Positions 40,392-50,331 of a stretch of 64,000 nt of DNA are shown here, in pieces; position 1 is the stretch's first letter, and every line of letters begins with the position of its first letter. The notes below the pieces were generated by a model, which ran no database searches, had not been told where the DNA came from, and worked only from the letters and a program-made list of their open reading frames with translations. The translations under genes were made by a program, and so were the position numbers. This stretch comes from an uncultured Collinsella sp. Lineage in GTDB: Bacteria > Actinomycetota > Coriobacteriia > Coriobacteriales > Coriobacteriaceae. The stretch is from assembly GCA_958369225.1 (NCBI GenBank), contig CATXID010000002.1:234947-298946 (forward strand), written 5' to 3'.

Positions 40392-42005
40392 TTAGGCCTT
40401 GACGGTCGCGACGCCCCTGAAGGACATGCTCGTCGTGCCGATGCCCTTGAAGCCATCGAGGGCCTCGCCGTTGGGCGCGGTGGACGGATCGTCCCAGGAA
40501 GCGGAAACGGTCTTGACGTGGACAACGGGGTACAGAACAGCGTTGTCGGCGATGATGTCGAAGCACTCGTTCCACTTCTTCTGCTGCTCGTCGCCCTCGG
40601 CGGCAAGAGCCTCGTCCATGAGACCGTGGAGCTTCGCCCACTCAGCGGAATCCTTCCACGGGCAACGGGTCTGCATCCAGACGTTGTCGCCGTACCACCA
40701 GTTGAGCAGCAGGTCGGGGTCGGCGCCGAAGCAGGACGGATCGCCAGGAGCGAGAAGGATATCGTAGGCCTCGCCGCCGTCGATGGCAGCGTAGGTGGCC
40801 GGCGAGGTATCGGTCTGGATGGTCACATCGAAGCCGAGAGCGTCGAGGTCGTTCTTGACCTGAGCGGCCATGCCCTTGATCTGCTCGTTGTCGGTAGTGC
40901 GCAGGGTGATGGCGCCCGGGGTGATGCCAGACTCTTCGATGAGCTTCTTGGCCTTCTTGGCGTCAGTCTTGTACACCGTGGAAGCCTCATGATAGTTGGT
41001 GAAGCTCTTGGGCAGGTAGCAGCTGGCAGCGGTGGCAAGGCCGGCGAAGGTGTTGGTGATCATCTTCTCGGTGTCGAGCGCGTACATGACGGCCTGACGG
41101 ACCTTGACGTTGTTCCAAGGCTCCTTGGCGACGTTGAACATGATGAAGCGGGTGCCGAAGCCCTGGACGTTGTCGATCTTGCAGCCAGCGCTCTCGAGCT
41201 GGTCGACGGCGTCAGCGGTGACGAGCTCCATAACGAGCGTGGAGCCCTCCTGCTGAGCGGTAACGCGAGCGGTGGGGTCGGTCAGGATGCTGTACTGGAT
41301 CTTCTCGTCCTCGGCAGCATACTCACCGTTGTACTCGGGGTTGGGAACCAGGGTGATCTCGGTATCGGAGATAGAGTCGTACATCCAGGGGCCGGAGCCG
41401 ATCGGCTGCTTGGCGCGATCCTCCTCGGCCTGGGTGGCCGGGGTAACGCGGATGATGGCCAGACGATCCTTGAGCAGGGAGAAGTTGGGGACCTTGGTCT
41501 TGACCGTTACAGTGCTGGCGTCCTTGGCCTCGATGGACTCGAAGGGCTGGAAGAACGGAGCATAGGTAGCAGAAGCGGCGCAAGCGGTGTAGGAAGCGAC
41601 GACGTCGTCAGCAGTGACCTCGGTGCCATCGGAGAACTTTGCGCCCTTGCGGATGGTGACCTCGAAGGTAGTGTCGTCCACGGACTTGGGATCGTCGGTG
41701 GCGAGCTCGTTGAAGGTGCTGTAGTCGTGGTAATCGATGCCGTAGAGGCCCTCGATGACGTGCCAGTTAGCACCCAGGCCCACAGCGGAGCCGGTGCTGG
41801 CGGGGTCGAAGCTGGACGGAGCGTAAGCGGAACCAGCGGTGATCACGCCGCCGCCACGGTTGGCGGAATCGGTGGAACCGGAAGCGGAACCCTCGTCGCT
41901 AGAGCTGCCACCGCAGCCGGTGAGACCAAGCCCTGCGACAGCAGCGACGCTGCCGGTGAGGCCGAGGAACGAACGCCTGGACATACCCTTGTTGATGATG
42001 GCCAT
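40392..42005 (-). CDS. Solute-binding lipoprotein of the nan-type ABC transporter
   Basis: A 537-residue family-5 solute-binding protein. The N-terminus SRRSFLGLTGSVAAVAGLGLTGC has a good twin-arginine motif and a lipobox ending in LTGC, so export by Tat and lipid anchoring are likely. A Gly/Ser-rich linker and the family-5 fold follow (ITAGSAYAPSSFDPAST, VTIRKGAKFSDGTEVTADDVVASY). Family-5 proteins mostly bind peptides, but the SatA protein of the Haemophilus ducreyi sialic acid transporter belongs here too. The operon context favours sialic acid or a sialyl sugar. Start with AGGAGA upstream. Confidence 0.85.
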   Translation of the reverse strand: MAIINKGMSRRSFLGLTGSVAAVAGLGLTGCGGSSSDEGSASGSTDSANRGGGVITAGSAYAPSSFDPASTGSAVGLGANWHVIEGLYGIDYHDYSTFNELATDDPKSVDDTTFEVTIRKGAKFSDGTEVTADDVVASYTACAASATYAPFFQPFESIEAKDASTVTVKTKVPNFSLLKDRLAIIRVTPATQAEEDRAKQPIGSGPWMYDSISDTEITLVPNPEYNGEYAAEDEKIQYSILTDPTARVTAQQEGSTLVMELVTADAVDQLESAGCKIDNVQGFGTRFIMFNVAKEPWNNVKVRQAVMYALDTEKMITNTFAGLATAASCYLPKSFTNYHEASTVYKTDAKKAKKLIEESGITPGAITLRTTDNEQIKGMAAQVKNDLDALGFDVTIQTDTSPATYAAIDGGEAYDILLAPGDPSCFGADPDLLLNWWYGDNVWMQTRCPWKDSAEWAKLHGLMDEALAAEGDEQQKKWNECFDIIADNAVLYPVVHVKTVSASWDDPSTAPNGEALDGFKGIGTTSMSFRGVATVKA

Positions 42006-42123
42006 GTCTTCTCCTATCAATAGAGAATCTTACCCGGGAGCACCTAGACTTGCCCCCGCGCAACTTGCGGACAATATATACCTTACCTACCGACGAACCC
42101 AACTGAGGTGCCGCGCTCGGCGA

Positions 42124-42207
42124 CCGATACATACATACGCTTGAACGGTATTTACTACCGTTCACCGAATTCATTGACAAATGATTCGACAGACAGTATG
42201 TATCGGC
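42124..42207. promoter_or_regulatory. Regulatory region of the nan operon
   Basis: An exact palindromic operator candidate GAACGGTA-TTTAC-TACCGTTC lies at 42143-42163. It sits within an 11-bp inverted repeat, CCGATACATAC (42124-42134) and GTATGTATCGG (42197-42207). A -35-like TTGTCA on the minus strand (42173-42178) lies 17 bases before a weak -10 inside the operator. No regulator gene is in the operon. Confidence 0.5.
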
Positions 42208-42370
42208 GAGGTGAGATATCAGTCTTCGTCAACCCGCAGGATAGCAGTGTTGTTCACCATGGCTAGTCAAACGTTTTAGCGTTAATAAAACCCGAAATCG
42301 GCAGGTAATCACCGCGAAACAAATGATTGAAAATTGACCAATCATGTATATCAGTTGTTTAGAAGCGCGT

Positions 42371-44317
42371 TTAGTTTTCGGATCGGTTGGCCGATGCCTG
42401 GGCGCGCTCGGCATTCCATGCAACAAGTGCCTCGTGGACCGCTTTGGCGACATCGGCCGGAACGCCTCGAACTTCTGCAATCTCCTGCTCGCTTGCCGCG
42501 CGCAAACGCTTCATCGAACCAAAATGGCGCATAATGGCACGTTTTCTGGTGGGTCCCACACCCGGAACGTCGTCAAGCACCGAAACCGTCATAGCCTTAT
42601 CGCGCAACTCGCGGTGGAATGTAATCGCAAATCGGTGGGATTCATCGCGAACCTGCTTGATCAGATAAAGCGAAGCGGAGCCGGTCGGCAGCACGACGGG
42701 AGTCTCGTCCCACGGCACGAAAACCTCCTCATCGGCCTTTGCCAAGCCACAAACTGGTATATCGAGGCCGAGTGCCTCGAGTTGCTTAATTGCAGCGGTC
42801 AATTGCGGCTTGCCGCCATCGACTACGAGCAAATCGGGGCGCGAGCCAAAGCGCTCGTCCGCCATGCGCTCGGGAGCATAGCGACGCCCCAGAACCTCGG
42901 ACATCGATACGAAGTCGTTCGCCTCGTCCAATTCGGCCTGAATTTTAAAGCGACGATACTGGCCCTTGTCAGCACGGCCGTTGGTAAATACCACCATCGA
43001 AGCGACGGTAAAGGTGCCGTGCAACGTCGAGATATCGAAGCACTCGATGCGCAACGGCGGCGCAGGCAGCGCCAGCGCGCTTTCGAGCTCCAGGAGCGCC
43101 TGATTGGTACGATCGTCAGCATACCCCGTGCGCATCATGTAGCGCATGAGGGCATGGCGCGCATTTTTAGAAGCCATGTCGAGCAGGCGGTGCTTTTCGC
43201 CGCGCTGCGGCCTATGGAGATGGCAAGAGCGTTCGCGCTTGCCCGCAAGCCACTCCCCCAACGCTTCGGCATCCTCAAGCTCGACAGAGAGATTGATCTC
43301 GGCTGGAATATCAGCCGTCTCGTCGTAATAGCGCTTAAGAAAGCCAGATTGAAGCTCTTCCTCGTCGACATCCAGGCCTTTATCGAGGATGAACTCACAA
43401 GTTCGAACCGTTCGGCCCTCGCGAACGACAAAGACACAGGCGGCAGAGATAGTCTCTTCGCGATAGAAGCCGATGACGTCGATATCGACGCTTGATGGAA
43501 AAACGACCTGTTGGCGATCGTCCAGGCCCCTAATGACTTCCAGGCGACGCTTGACGCGAGCCGCACGCTCAAAATCGAGCGTCTCGGCTGCCTCTGTCAT
43601 CTCGGACGTAAGCTCGTCGACGACATCCTTGCGATGGCCCGACAAGAAACGTTCGACACGCTTGACGTTCTTGGCATAGTCGGCAGGGGAAATCGCACCG
43701 ACGCATGCGCCCGGCCCGCGCCCGACATGGTAGTCAAAGCAGGGACGCCCGTTTTGCGCGCAAATCATATTGACGATGTCTTCTTCGCCCTTATGAGATT
43801 CGACGATGCGGCGGCAGCGGCGCCATTCCGCACAGGATGCCGAGCAAATAGGAATAACCTTGCGTAGCGTATCGATGGTCTCACGCGCCGCACGGCTATC
43901 GGTATAGGGGCCAAAATAGCGCGTTCCCGGTTTATGACGCTCTCGCGTGTATTTAATAGCCGGAAACAGGTCGCTCTTGGTAATGGCGATAAAGGGATAG
44001 CTTTTATCGTCTTTGAGATCGACGTTAAAGTACGGATGGTACTGGCCAATCAGATTGCGCTCGAGCACCAATGCCTCGTGCTCGGTCTCCACCACGATAT
44101 AGTCGAAGCTCGCCACCAGCTGCATCATGAGCGGAATCTTCTGACGCTCGTCCTGCAGCGTCACGTATTGACGCATACGGGCACGCAAGTTTTTTGCCTT
44201 GCCCACATAGATGACATCGCCCTTGGCATCTTTCCAAAGGTAGCAGCCGGGTTGCGTGGGAACGCGCGAAACCTGTTCGGCAAGTGTTGGAATGTTGTCG
44301 TGACCTGCCACACGCAC
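42371..44317 (-). CDS. uvrC: Excinuclease ABC subunit C
   Basis: A 648-residue nuclease that makes both incisions in nucleotide excision repair. The GIY-YIG domain (about 15-100) starts QPGCYLWKDAKGDVIYVGKAKNLRARMRQY. The UvrB-binding UVR motif is in MTEAAETLDFERAARVKRRLEVI. The RNase-H-like C-terminal endonuclease has FDISTLHGTFTVASMVVF and VVDGGKPQL, and the helix-hairpin-helix pair is VPGVGPTRKRAIMRHFGS. Start is GTG immediately after the murJ stop. Confidence 0.95.
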   Translation of the reverse strand: MRVAGHDNIPTLAEQVSRVPTQPGCYLWKDAKGDVIYVGKAKNLRARMRQYVTLQDERQKIPLMMQLVASFDYIVVETEHEALVLERNLIGQYHPYFNVDLKDDKSYPFIAITKSDLFPAIKYTRERHKPGTRYFGPYTDSRAARETIDTLRKVIPICSASCAEWRRCRRIVESHKGEEDIVNMICAQNGRPCFDYHVGRGPGACVGAISPADYAKNVKRVERFLSGHRKDVVDELTSEMTEAAETLDFERAARVKRRLEVIRGLDDRQQVVFPSSVDIDVIGFYREETISAACVFVVREGRTVRTCEFILDKGLDVDEEELQSGFLKRYYDETADIPAEINLSVELEDAEALGEWLAGKRERSCHLHRPQRGEKHRLLDMASKNARHALMRYMMRTGYADDRTNQALLELESALALPAPPLRIECFDISTLHGTFTVASMVVFTNGRADKGQYRRFKIQAELDEANDFVSMSEVLGRRYAPERMADERFGSRPDLLVVDGGKPQLTAAIKQLEALGLDIPVCGLAKADEEVFVPWDETPVVLPTGSASLYLIKQVRDESHRFAITFHRELRDKAMTVSVLDDVPGVGPTRKRAIMRHFGSMKRLRAASEQEIAEVRGVPADVAKAVHEALVAWNAERAQASANRSEN

Positions 44318-46621
44318 CTACTTGCGACGAAGCAGCGCCGAGACCTCGGGCATCTTAAAGACGAAGGCAAGGCCAAAAGTCACGGCGAGCGAGACGACGC
44401 CTGCAACACAAACGTAGCCCAGGGTAATAAGGATCGAGCTGCCAAGCATTCCGACAAAGTGCTCAAGTGCCCACATGACGCCGACGCCCGCGGCAGCGCC
44501 CAAGCCACCGAACAACAGGCCGAAGAAACCGCCATGTAGGATAGACTTGATCTGAAGGCCATGCAGACGACGGCGCAGCCACCACAGTGAGCATCCGACC
44601 AAGACCACGTAGTCAACGACGTACGAAAGCGCAATTGCCGGCATACCGTAGCCCAGCACCACGCCAAACAGCAGCACCGAACCGGCCTGACCGATAGCGG
44701 AGTACAAGCAATAGCGGCTATAAGGTTTCATATCGAGCAGGGCCGAGAAGCTCTTCTGCATCAGCACGACCACGCCGTAGAGCGGCAGGGAAAGTGCCAG
44801 ATAGATAAGGAACTCCGACACCAGCGCCACGCCGGATTCATCGAACTTGCCGGCGCAGTAGATCATGTTGAGTGGACGGGCGAAGACGATCAGGTACATC
44901 GCAAACGGAATCAGGAAGAAGAGCATCTGGGCGACACCGCGCGAAATGCCAGTGCGGACGCTGTCGTAATCCTTCTCCTGTGCATCGTGAGAGAGTTCCG
45001 TATAGAGTGCCGTCGAAAGCGAGGCAGCGATCAGCGCATAGGGCAGCGTGTACCACAGGCGCGCATATGCGATGACGGAAGGGCCGGTCTCGGGCTGCAC
45101 CACCAGCGCGGCGGCATTGGTAATGGAAGTCGAGACAAACATGCACACCGTGGCGAGCAGCGTCGGGATACCAAGCGCAATCGTCTGTCGCAGCGCGGGG
45201 TCCTTAAAGTCGATATGGATATGAGGATGCACGCCATGCTTGCCGAGCGCGGGAATCTGACAGGCCATCTGGACAAAGACGCCGAGGGTCGTACCAGCTG
45301 CGATCAAGATAATACCGACCTGCTCGCCAAATTGTGCAGACACGGGAGCAAAGCCCATAAAGCTGGCGATGACGATGACGTTGTTGAGAACCGGGGCAAA
45401 CGTCGACCAGAAGTAGTCGCGGTGTGCGTTGAGAACACCCGAGAACACCGAGCCCAAGCCATAAAATAAAATTTGGATAGCAAAGAAGCGGAACATGAAC
45501 GCAGCGGTATCCATGCTGTCGCCATTACCCGAAAGGAACGACTGCGTCCAAATAAAGCCGGGAGCAAACACGGTGCCCAGCAGCGAGATGCCGCCCAGCA
45601 CCAGAAGCAGAATACCGAGCAGGTTGCCGACATACTCGTTCGATGCCTCGCGGCCCTGCTCGCGCCTCACACCCATATACACCGGCAAAAACGCCGTAAC
45701 GAGCATGCCGCCCATCACGAGCTCGTAGAGCATGTTGGGCAGGTTGTTGGCAACCTGATAGGAGGACGAGAGCAGCGACATGCCGATGGCGGTCGCCATG
45801 GCCCACGTGCGGATAAACCCGGTGACGCGCGACACGATGGTCAGCACGGTCATGAGGCCAGCAGAACGACCAACCGTGGAGTAGTCCGAAGAACCCATAT
45901 CGTCTACGTCGTCCTGAGAGTCCTCATGAACCTCATCTTGTGGCAGCAAATCGTCCACGACGGCAAAGGAGCCGGTCATCGCAAAGGGATCGTCAACCAA
46001 AACGGCGTCATCAGCAGGTGCGGCGTCATCGCTGTTCGGCATGTTGTTACCGGATACGGCATCATCATCGAATATGGCATGGTCGCCAAACACCGTGTCA
46101 ACTTCTTTGGCGGCGACGGTTCGGGCAGAAAACGACAGAGGGTCCCAGTCGTCATCACCGTCGATGGCCACGCCCTCGACGGGATCGGTCGAACCAAGCG
46201 GCGACCATTCGTCATCCGAAAGAAGCGGCTCGTCATCATCATGAACCGCGGGCTTGGCGGAACGAGCGGCAGGAGCGCTCTGCGGCGTGCTCTTTCCCTG
46301 GGCTGCCATCAAAAACACCGCAGTCTCATCGGGACGTGGCACACGAGGAGCCTCGGAGGCGACCGGCGTCACGCTGGCGCTCGATTGAGCGGCGGCCAAA
46401 AAGACAGCCGTCTCATCGGGACGAGCCGAAGAAAGAACCGTACGGGGAAGCGCCGTGCCGGCACCGGCGGCACGCAAGTACACGGCCGTCTCGCCCGGGT
46501 CAGCGGCAACGGACCAGGCGTTTCGAATCTCGTTATCGAACGAAGCAGCCTCGGGCGCGGGCGCCTGAGGAGCCGACCCTTTTGCAAAGTGAGCTCCGCG
46601 CTTTGATTCTTCCTGCGGCAT
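44318..46621 (-). CDS. murJ: Lipid II flippase MurJ with long cytoplasmic tail
   Basis: A 767-residue protein; residues from about 252 on are a MurJ/MviN flippase with about 14 helices (VSRVTGFIRTWAMATAIG, YQVANNLPNMLYELVMGGML, PLYGVVVLMQKSFSAL). The first 250 residues are a hydrophilic extension: three copies of a (P)D/GETAV(Y/F)L-x-AA repeat at 41-55, 68-82 and 97-111, then a very acidic stretch (128-245) with DDEWSPLGS and DDDWDPLSF. In mycobacteria MviN is controlled through phosphorylated threonine and an FHA protein; T45, T71 and T100 could be such sites here. Four bases after ybaK. Confidence 0.9.
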   Translation of the reverse strand: MPQEESKRGAHFAKGSAPQAPAPEAASFDNEIRNAWSVAADPGETAVYLRAAGAGTALPRTVLSSARPDETAVFLAAAQSSASVTPVASEAPRVPRPDETAVFLMAAQGKSTPQSAPAARSAKPAVHDDDEPLLSDDEWSPLGSTDPVEGVAIDGDDDWDPLSFSARTVAAKEVDTVFGDHAIFDDDAVSGNNMPNSDDAAPADDAVLVDDPFAMTGSFAVVDDLLPQDEVHEDSQDDVDDMGSSDYSTVGRSAGLMTVLTIVSRVTGFIRTWAMATAIGMSLLSSSYQVANNLPNMLYELVMGGMLVTAFLPVYMGVRREQGREASNEYVGNLLGILLLVLGGISLLGTVFAPGFIWTQSFLSGNGDSMDTAAFMFRFFAIQILFYGLGSVFSGVLNAHRDYFWSTFAPVLNNVIVIASFMGFAPVSAQFGEQVGIILIAAGTTLGVFVQMACQIPALGKHGVHPHIHIDFKDPALRQTIALGIPTLLATVCMFVSTSITNAAALVVQPETGPSVIAYARLWYTLPYALIAASLSTALYTELSHDAQEKDYDSVRTGISRGVAQMLFFLIPFAMYLIVFARPLNMIYCAGKFDESGVALVSEFLIYLALSLPLYGVVVLMQKSFSALLDMKPYSRYCLYSAIGQAGSVLLFGVVLGYGMPAIALSYVVDYVVLVGCSLWWLRRRLHGLQIKSILHGGFFGLLFGGLGAAAGVGVMWALEHFVGMLGSSILITLGYVCVAGVVSLAVTFGLAFVFKMPEVSALLRRK

Positions 46622-46624
46622 CGC

Positions 46625-47125
46625 TCAGTCCTCTCTCGTGATCGGGGCAACCGTCGCCCCGCAAAATGCAACTAAGTCATCGGGAGCAAGCTCAAGCTGA
46701 TAGCCGCGCTTGCCACCCGAGATAAAAATGGTATCCCAAAGGACGCATGTCTCATCGATCAGCGTCCGGAAGCGCTTTTTCATACCGACCGGGCTGCAAC
46801 CGCCGCGGACATACCCCGTCGCGGCAAGCAAATCTTTGACATGCATCATGGTCAGCGACTTTTCGCCTGCGGCGCGCGCGGCGGCCTTGAGGTCGAGCTC
46901 GTCGGCAACAGGAATACAGCACACGACATGGTCGTTGGACGGCGTCGTGCAGACCAGGGTCTTAAATCCCTGACCGGGCTCCTCGCCAAGCTGCTCGGAA
47001 ATCGCGACGCCCAGACCTGACGATTCATCGCCATCGTCTTCGTACGTATGGAGAACATAGGAGATGCCGGCGCTTTCCAGCTCGCGCATCGCATTGGTTT
47101 TTGGCGTCTTAACAGCCTTTGCCAT
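46625..47125 (-). CDS. ybaK: YbaK/EbsC-type aminoacyl-tRNA deacylase
   Basis: A 166-residue YbaK-domain protein, probably clearing mischarged Cys-tRNA(Pro). Family marks: KTLVCTTPSNDHVVCCIPVADELDLKAAA with the catalytic lysine region, the GYVRGGCSPVGMKK segment with the catalytic GxxxP loop, and a final beta strand QLELAPDDLVAFCGA. The start at 47125 has AAGGAAAGGA upstream. Cotranscribed with murJ and uvrC. Confidence 0.9.
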   Translation of the reverse strand: MAKAVKTPKTNAMRELESAGISYVLHTYEDDGDESSGLGVAISEQLGEEPGQGFKTLVCTTPSNDHVVCCIPVADELDLKAAARAAGEKSLTMMHVKDLLAATGYVRGGCSPVGMKKRFRTLIDETCVLWDTIFISGGKRGYQLELAPDDLVAFCGATVAPITRED

Positions 47126-47207
47126 GGCACATCCTTTCCTTCGCAGAGCGACGCAAGGATTAAGTATAGGGCCAATTCCGCCGCATATGCCATCTCGACA
47201 CACAGAA

Positions 47208-47238
47208 GCGCCACCGAATCAGAAGGAATCGGTGGCGC
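47208..47238 (-). terminator. Terminator after uvrA
   Basis: Perfect 10-bp stem GCGCCACCGA/TCGGTGGCGC with an 11-base loop, followed on the minus strand by TTCTGTG. Moderate strength. Confidence 0.55.
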
Positions 47239-47258
47239 GTCGGTACTGCAACGTCTCT

Positions 47259-50138
47259 TTACTGCGCGTCAAGCTGCGCCTGACGCTCACGGTCACGCTT
47301 GAGCAGCGGCGCCAAGAACTTGCCCGTATAGCTCCGCGAACATGCCGCGACTTGCTCCGGCGTGCCCGAGACCACGACGGTTCCGCCGCCATTGCCGCCC
47401 TCGGGGCCCATATCGATCAGGCGGTCGGCAACCTTGATGACATCAAGGTTGTGCTCGATCACCAGAACCGTGTTGCCCGCATCGACCAGGCGTTGCAACA
47501 CGTCGAGCAGCTGGCGAACATCCTCAAAATGAAGGCCGGTTGTAGGCTCGTCCAAAATGTAGAACGTCTTACCTGTCTGACGACGATGAAGCTCCTTGGC
47601 GAGCTTCACGCGCTGCGCCTCGCCGCCCGAAAGCGTCGTAGCGGGCTGGCCCAAGCTCACGTAGCCCAGACCCACGTCATATAGGGTCTGCAGCTTGCGC
47701 TTAATCTGCGGGATATTCCCAAAGAAAGCCAGTGCTTCGGTGACACTCATGTCGAGCACGTCCGAGATTGTCTTGCCGCGGTAGGTAACCTCGAGTGTCT
47801 CGCGGTTATAACGCTTGCCGCCACATACCTCACAGGGGACATAGATATCGGGAAGGAAGTGCATCTCGATCTTGATCTGGCCATCGCCCTTGCACGCCTC
47901 GCAGCGACCGCCGCTTACGTTAAAGGAGAAACGTCCCGGCGAGTAGCCGCGCGCCTTCGACTCCGGCGTGCTTGCAAATAGCGCACGCAGATCATCCCAC
48001 AGGCCAATATAGGTCGCAGGGTTCGAGCGCGGCGTGCGGCCGATCGGCGACTGGTCGATATCGATTACCTTATCGATGCACTCGATGCCCTCAATCTTCT
48101 TGTACGGCCCCACGGGACGCGTCGAACGATGGATGGCATTCGTAAGCGCGGGCGCAATCGTATCGGTGACCAGGGAGCTCTTGCCCGATCCCGAAACACC
48201 GGTAACGACTGTGAGCGTACCGAACTCAATCTTGGCGGTAACGTTTTTGAGGTTGTTAGCGCGGGCGCCCGTGATCTTAAGACAGCCGCGGCCGGGCTTG
48301 CGGCGCTCATCGGGCACGCGGATCATCCGCTTGCCGGTCAAATAAGCACCCGTCATGGAATCGGGGCACGCCATGATATCGGCAGGCGTTCCTGCAGCGA
48401 CCACGTGTCCGCCGTTAACGCCCGCACCGGGACCCATATCGATCACGTAGTCGGCAGCGCGAATTGTATCTTCGTCGTGCTCGACGACGATAACGGTATT
48501 ACCGATATCGCGCAAGCGCTCGAGCGTCTTGATCAGGCGCTCGTTATCGCGTTGGTGGAGACCGATCGACGGCTCGTCCAGAATGTACAGAACGCCCATG
48601 AGGCCGGCGCCGATCTGCGTTGCCAGGCGAATGCGCTGGGCCTCACCGCCGGAAAGCGTCGCCGAGGCGCGATCGAGCGTCAGATAGTCGAGTCCGACAT
48701 CGACCAGAAAACGCAGGCGCTCCAGGATTTCCTTGACGATGCGCCCGCCGATAAACTGCTGACGCTCGGTAAGCTCCAGGCCCTCAAAAAACTCGAGCGA
48801 CTCGCGACACGACAGGCAGCAGACATCGTAAATGGACTTGCCGCCCACGGTGACGGCAAGCATCTCGGGACGCAGGCGAGCACCGTGACAGCTCGAGCAT
48901 GGCTCTTCGCGAATGTATTTCTCCAAGCGAGCCCTGGTGTTCTCGTTCGTCGTCTCGTTGTAGCGCTCGTACAGGATGTTGCGCACACCCGAGAACTTAG
49001 TGTCCCACTGGCTGCGACGCCCATCGAGCTTTTGATAGTCGACCGAAATCTTCGTGTCGCCCATGCCATCCAAAAACGCACGACGCACCCGCGGGGGCAG
49101 GTCCTTCCATGGCGTATCGGCACTCACCTTAAAGTGTTTGCAGACCGCGGCAAAGATCTGCGGATAATAGTTGGAATTGCCGAACAGGCTGCCAAAGACT
49201 CCGTCGGCAATCGACTTTGAGGGGTCTTCAATCAGTGCCTCGGCATCGACTGTCTTTTTAAAGCCCAGGCCGTCGCACTCGGGACATGCACCATAGGGCG
49301 CGTTGAACGAGAAATCGCGCGGCTGTAGGTCGTCGATGGAATGCCCGTGCTCCGGGCACGCCAGCGCCAGCGAATACTCCAGCAGCTCGCCCTCGGTTCC
49401 CTCGGGAGCGTCGCGGTCGGGCAGCATGTACACGCTCACGTTACCGTGCGCCAGTGCCGTCGCCTGCTCAACGGACTCGGCAATGCGACCCAGGGAGTTC
49501 TCTCGAATCACGATACGGTCAACCACGACCTCAATGTCGTGTTTGAACTTCTTGTCCAGGTCGATAGGGTCGTCAAGCGAGCGCACCTCGCCGTCGACGC
49601 GCACACGGCTAAAGCCCTCCGCACGCAGGTCCTCAAACAGCTTGGCGTATTCGCCCTTGCGTCCACGAACCACCGGCGCCAACACAAACGCGCGGCGGCC
49701 CTCCCCCGCCGCCAGCACCTTGTCGGCGACCTGATCGGTCGTCTGACGCTCAATGACACGACCGCACTCAGGACAGTGCGGCGTTCCCACGCGAGCAAAC
49801 AGCAGACGCAGATAGTCATAAATCTCGGTTACGGTGCCCACCGTCGAGCGTGGGTTTTTGGACGTCGTCTTCTGATCGATCGACACAGCCGGCGACAGAC
49901 CGTCAATCGAGTCCAGATCGGGCTTGTCCATCTGGCCCAAAAACTGACGCGCATAGCTCGAAAGGCTCTCGACGTAACGGCGCTGGCCCTCGGCATAGAT
50001 GGTATCGAACGCCAGTGAGCTCTTGCCCGATCCGGAAAGACCGGTTATGACCACGAGCTGGTCACGCGGAATGGAAACGTCGATATCGCGCAGGTTATGC
50101 TCGCGCGCGCCGCGAATAACGATAGAAGAATCAGACAT
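47259..50138 (-). CDS. uvrA: Excinuclease ABC subunit A
   Basis: A 959-residue damage-recognition ATPase. It has two ABC modules with Walker A motifs GLSGSGKSSLAF and GVSGSGKSSLVT and signatures LSGGEAQRIRLA and LSGGEAQRVKLA. Zinc modules: CPECG near 120, CSSCHG near 410, and CEACKGDGQIKI...CEVCGGKRY near 735-770. It loads UvrB on damaged DNA. Divergent from the LTA-synthase-like gene. Confidence 0.96.
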   Translation of the reverse strand: MSDSSIVIRGAREHNLRDIDVSIPRDQLVVITGLSGSGKSSLAFDTIYAEGQRRYVESLSSYARQFLGQMDKPDLDSIDGLSPAVSIDQKTTSKNPRSTVGTVTEIYDYLRLLFARVGTPHCPECGRVIERQTTDQVADKVLAAGEGRRAFVLAPVVRGRKGEYAKLFEDLRAEGFSRVRVDGEVRSLDDPIDLDKKFKHDIEVVVDRIVIRENSLGRIAESVEQATALAHGNVSVYMLPDRDAPEGTEGELLEYSLALACPEHGHSIDDLQPRDFSFNAPYGACPECDGLGFKKTVDAEALIEDPSKSIADGVFGSLFGNSNYYPQIFAAVCKHFKVSADTPWKDLPPRVRRAFLDGMGDTKISVDYQKLDGRRSQWDTKFSGVRNILYERYNETTNENTRARLEKYIREEPCSSCHGARLRPEMLAVTVGGKSIYDVCCLSCRESLEFFEGLELTERQQFIGGRIVKEILERLRFLVDVGLDYLTLDRASATLSGGEAQRIRLATQIGAGLMGVLYILDEPSIGLHQRDNERLIKTLERLRDIGNTVIVVEHDEDTIRAADYVIDMGPGAGVNGGHVVAAGTPADIMACPDSMTGAYLTGKRMIRVPDERRKPGRGCLKITGARANNLKNVTAKIEFGTLTVVTGVSGSGKSSLVTDTIAPALTNAIHRSTRPVGPYKKIEGIECIDKVIDIDQSPIGRTPRSNPATYIGLWDDLRALFASTPESKARGYSPGRFSFNVSGGRCEACKGDGQIKIEMHFLPDIYVPCEVCGGKRYNRETLEVTYRGKTISDVLDMSVTEALAFFGNIPQIKRKLQTLYDVGLGYVSLGQPATTLSGGEAQRVKLAKELHRRQTGKTFYILDEPTTGLHFEDVRQLLDVLQRLVDAGNTVLVIEHNLDVIKVADRLIDMGPEGGNGGGTVVVSGTPEQVAACSRSYTGKFLAPLLKRDRERQAQLDAQ

Positions 50139-50331
50139 GGAAGCTCCTTGCCTCCTACAACTTCAAATCACACTGACGATGAGTTTAGCGCACTCGACGC
50201 GCACAGATGTTCGTAATACAAGATTCGCAGACCTTTTGCTTTGCGTATCGGGTGCTTTGTTTCTCGAAATGCCGGGAAAAGGTTACAGTAATCTAATAAT
50301 GAACTTAATTTGCTGTAACAGAGGAACGTCC

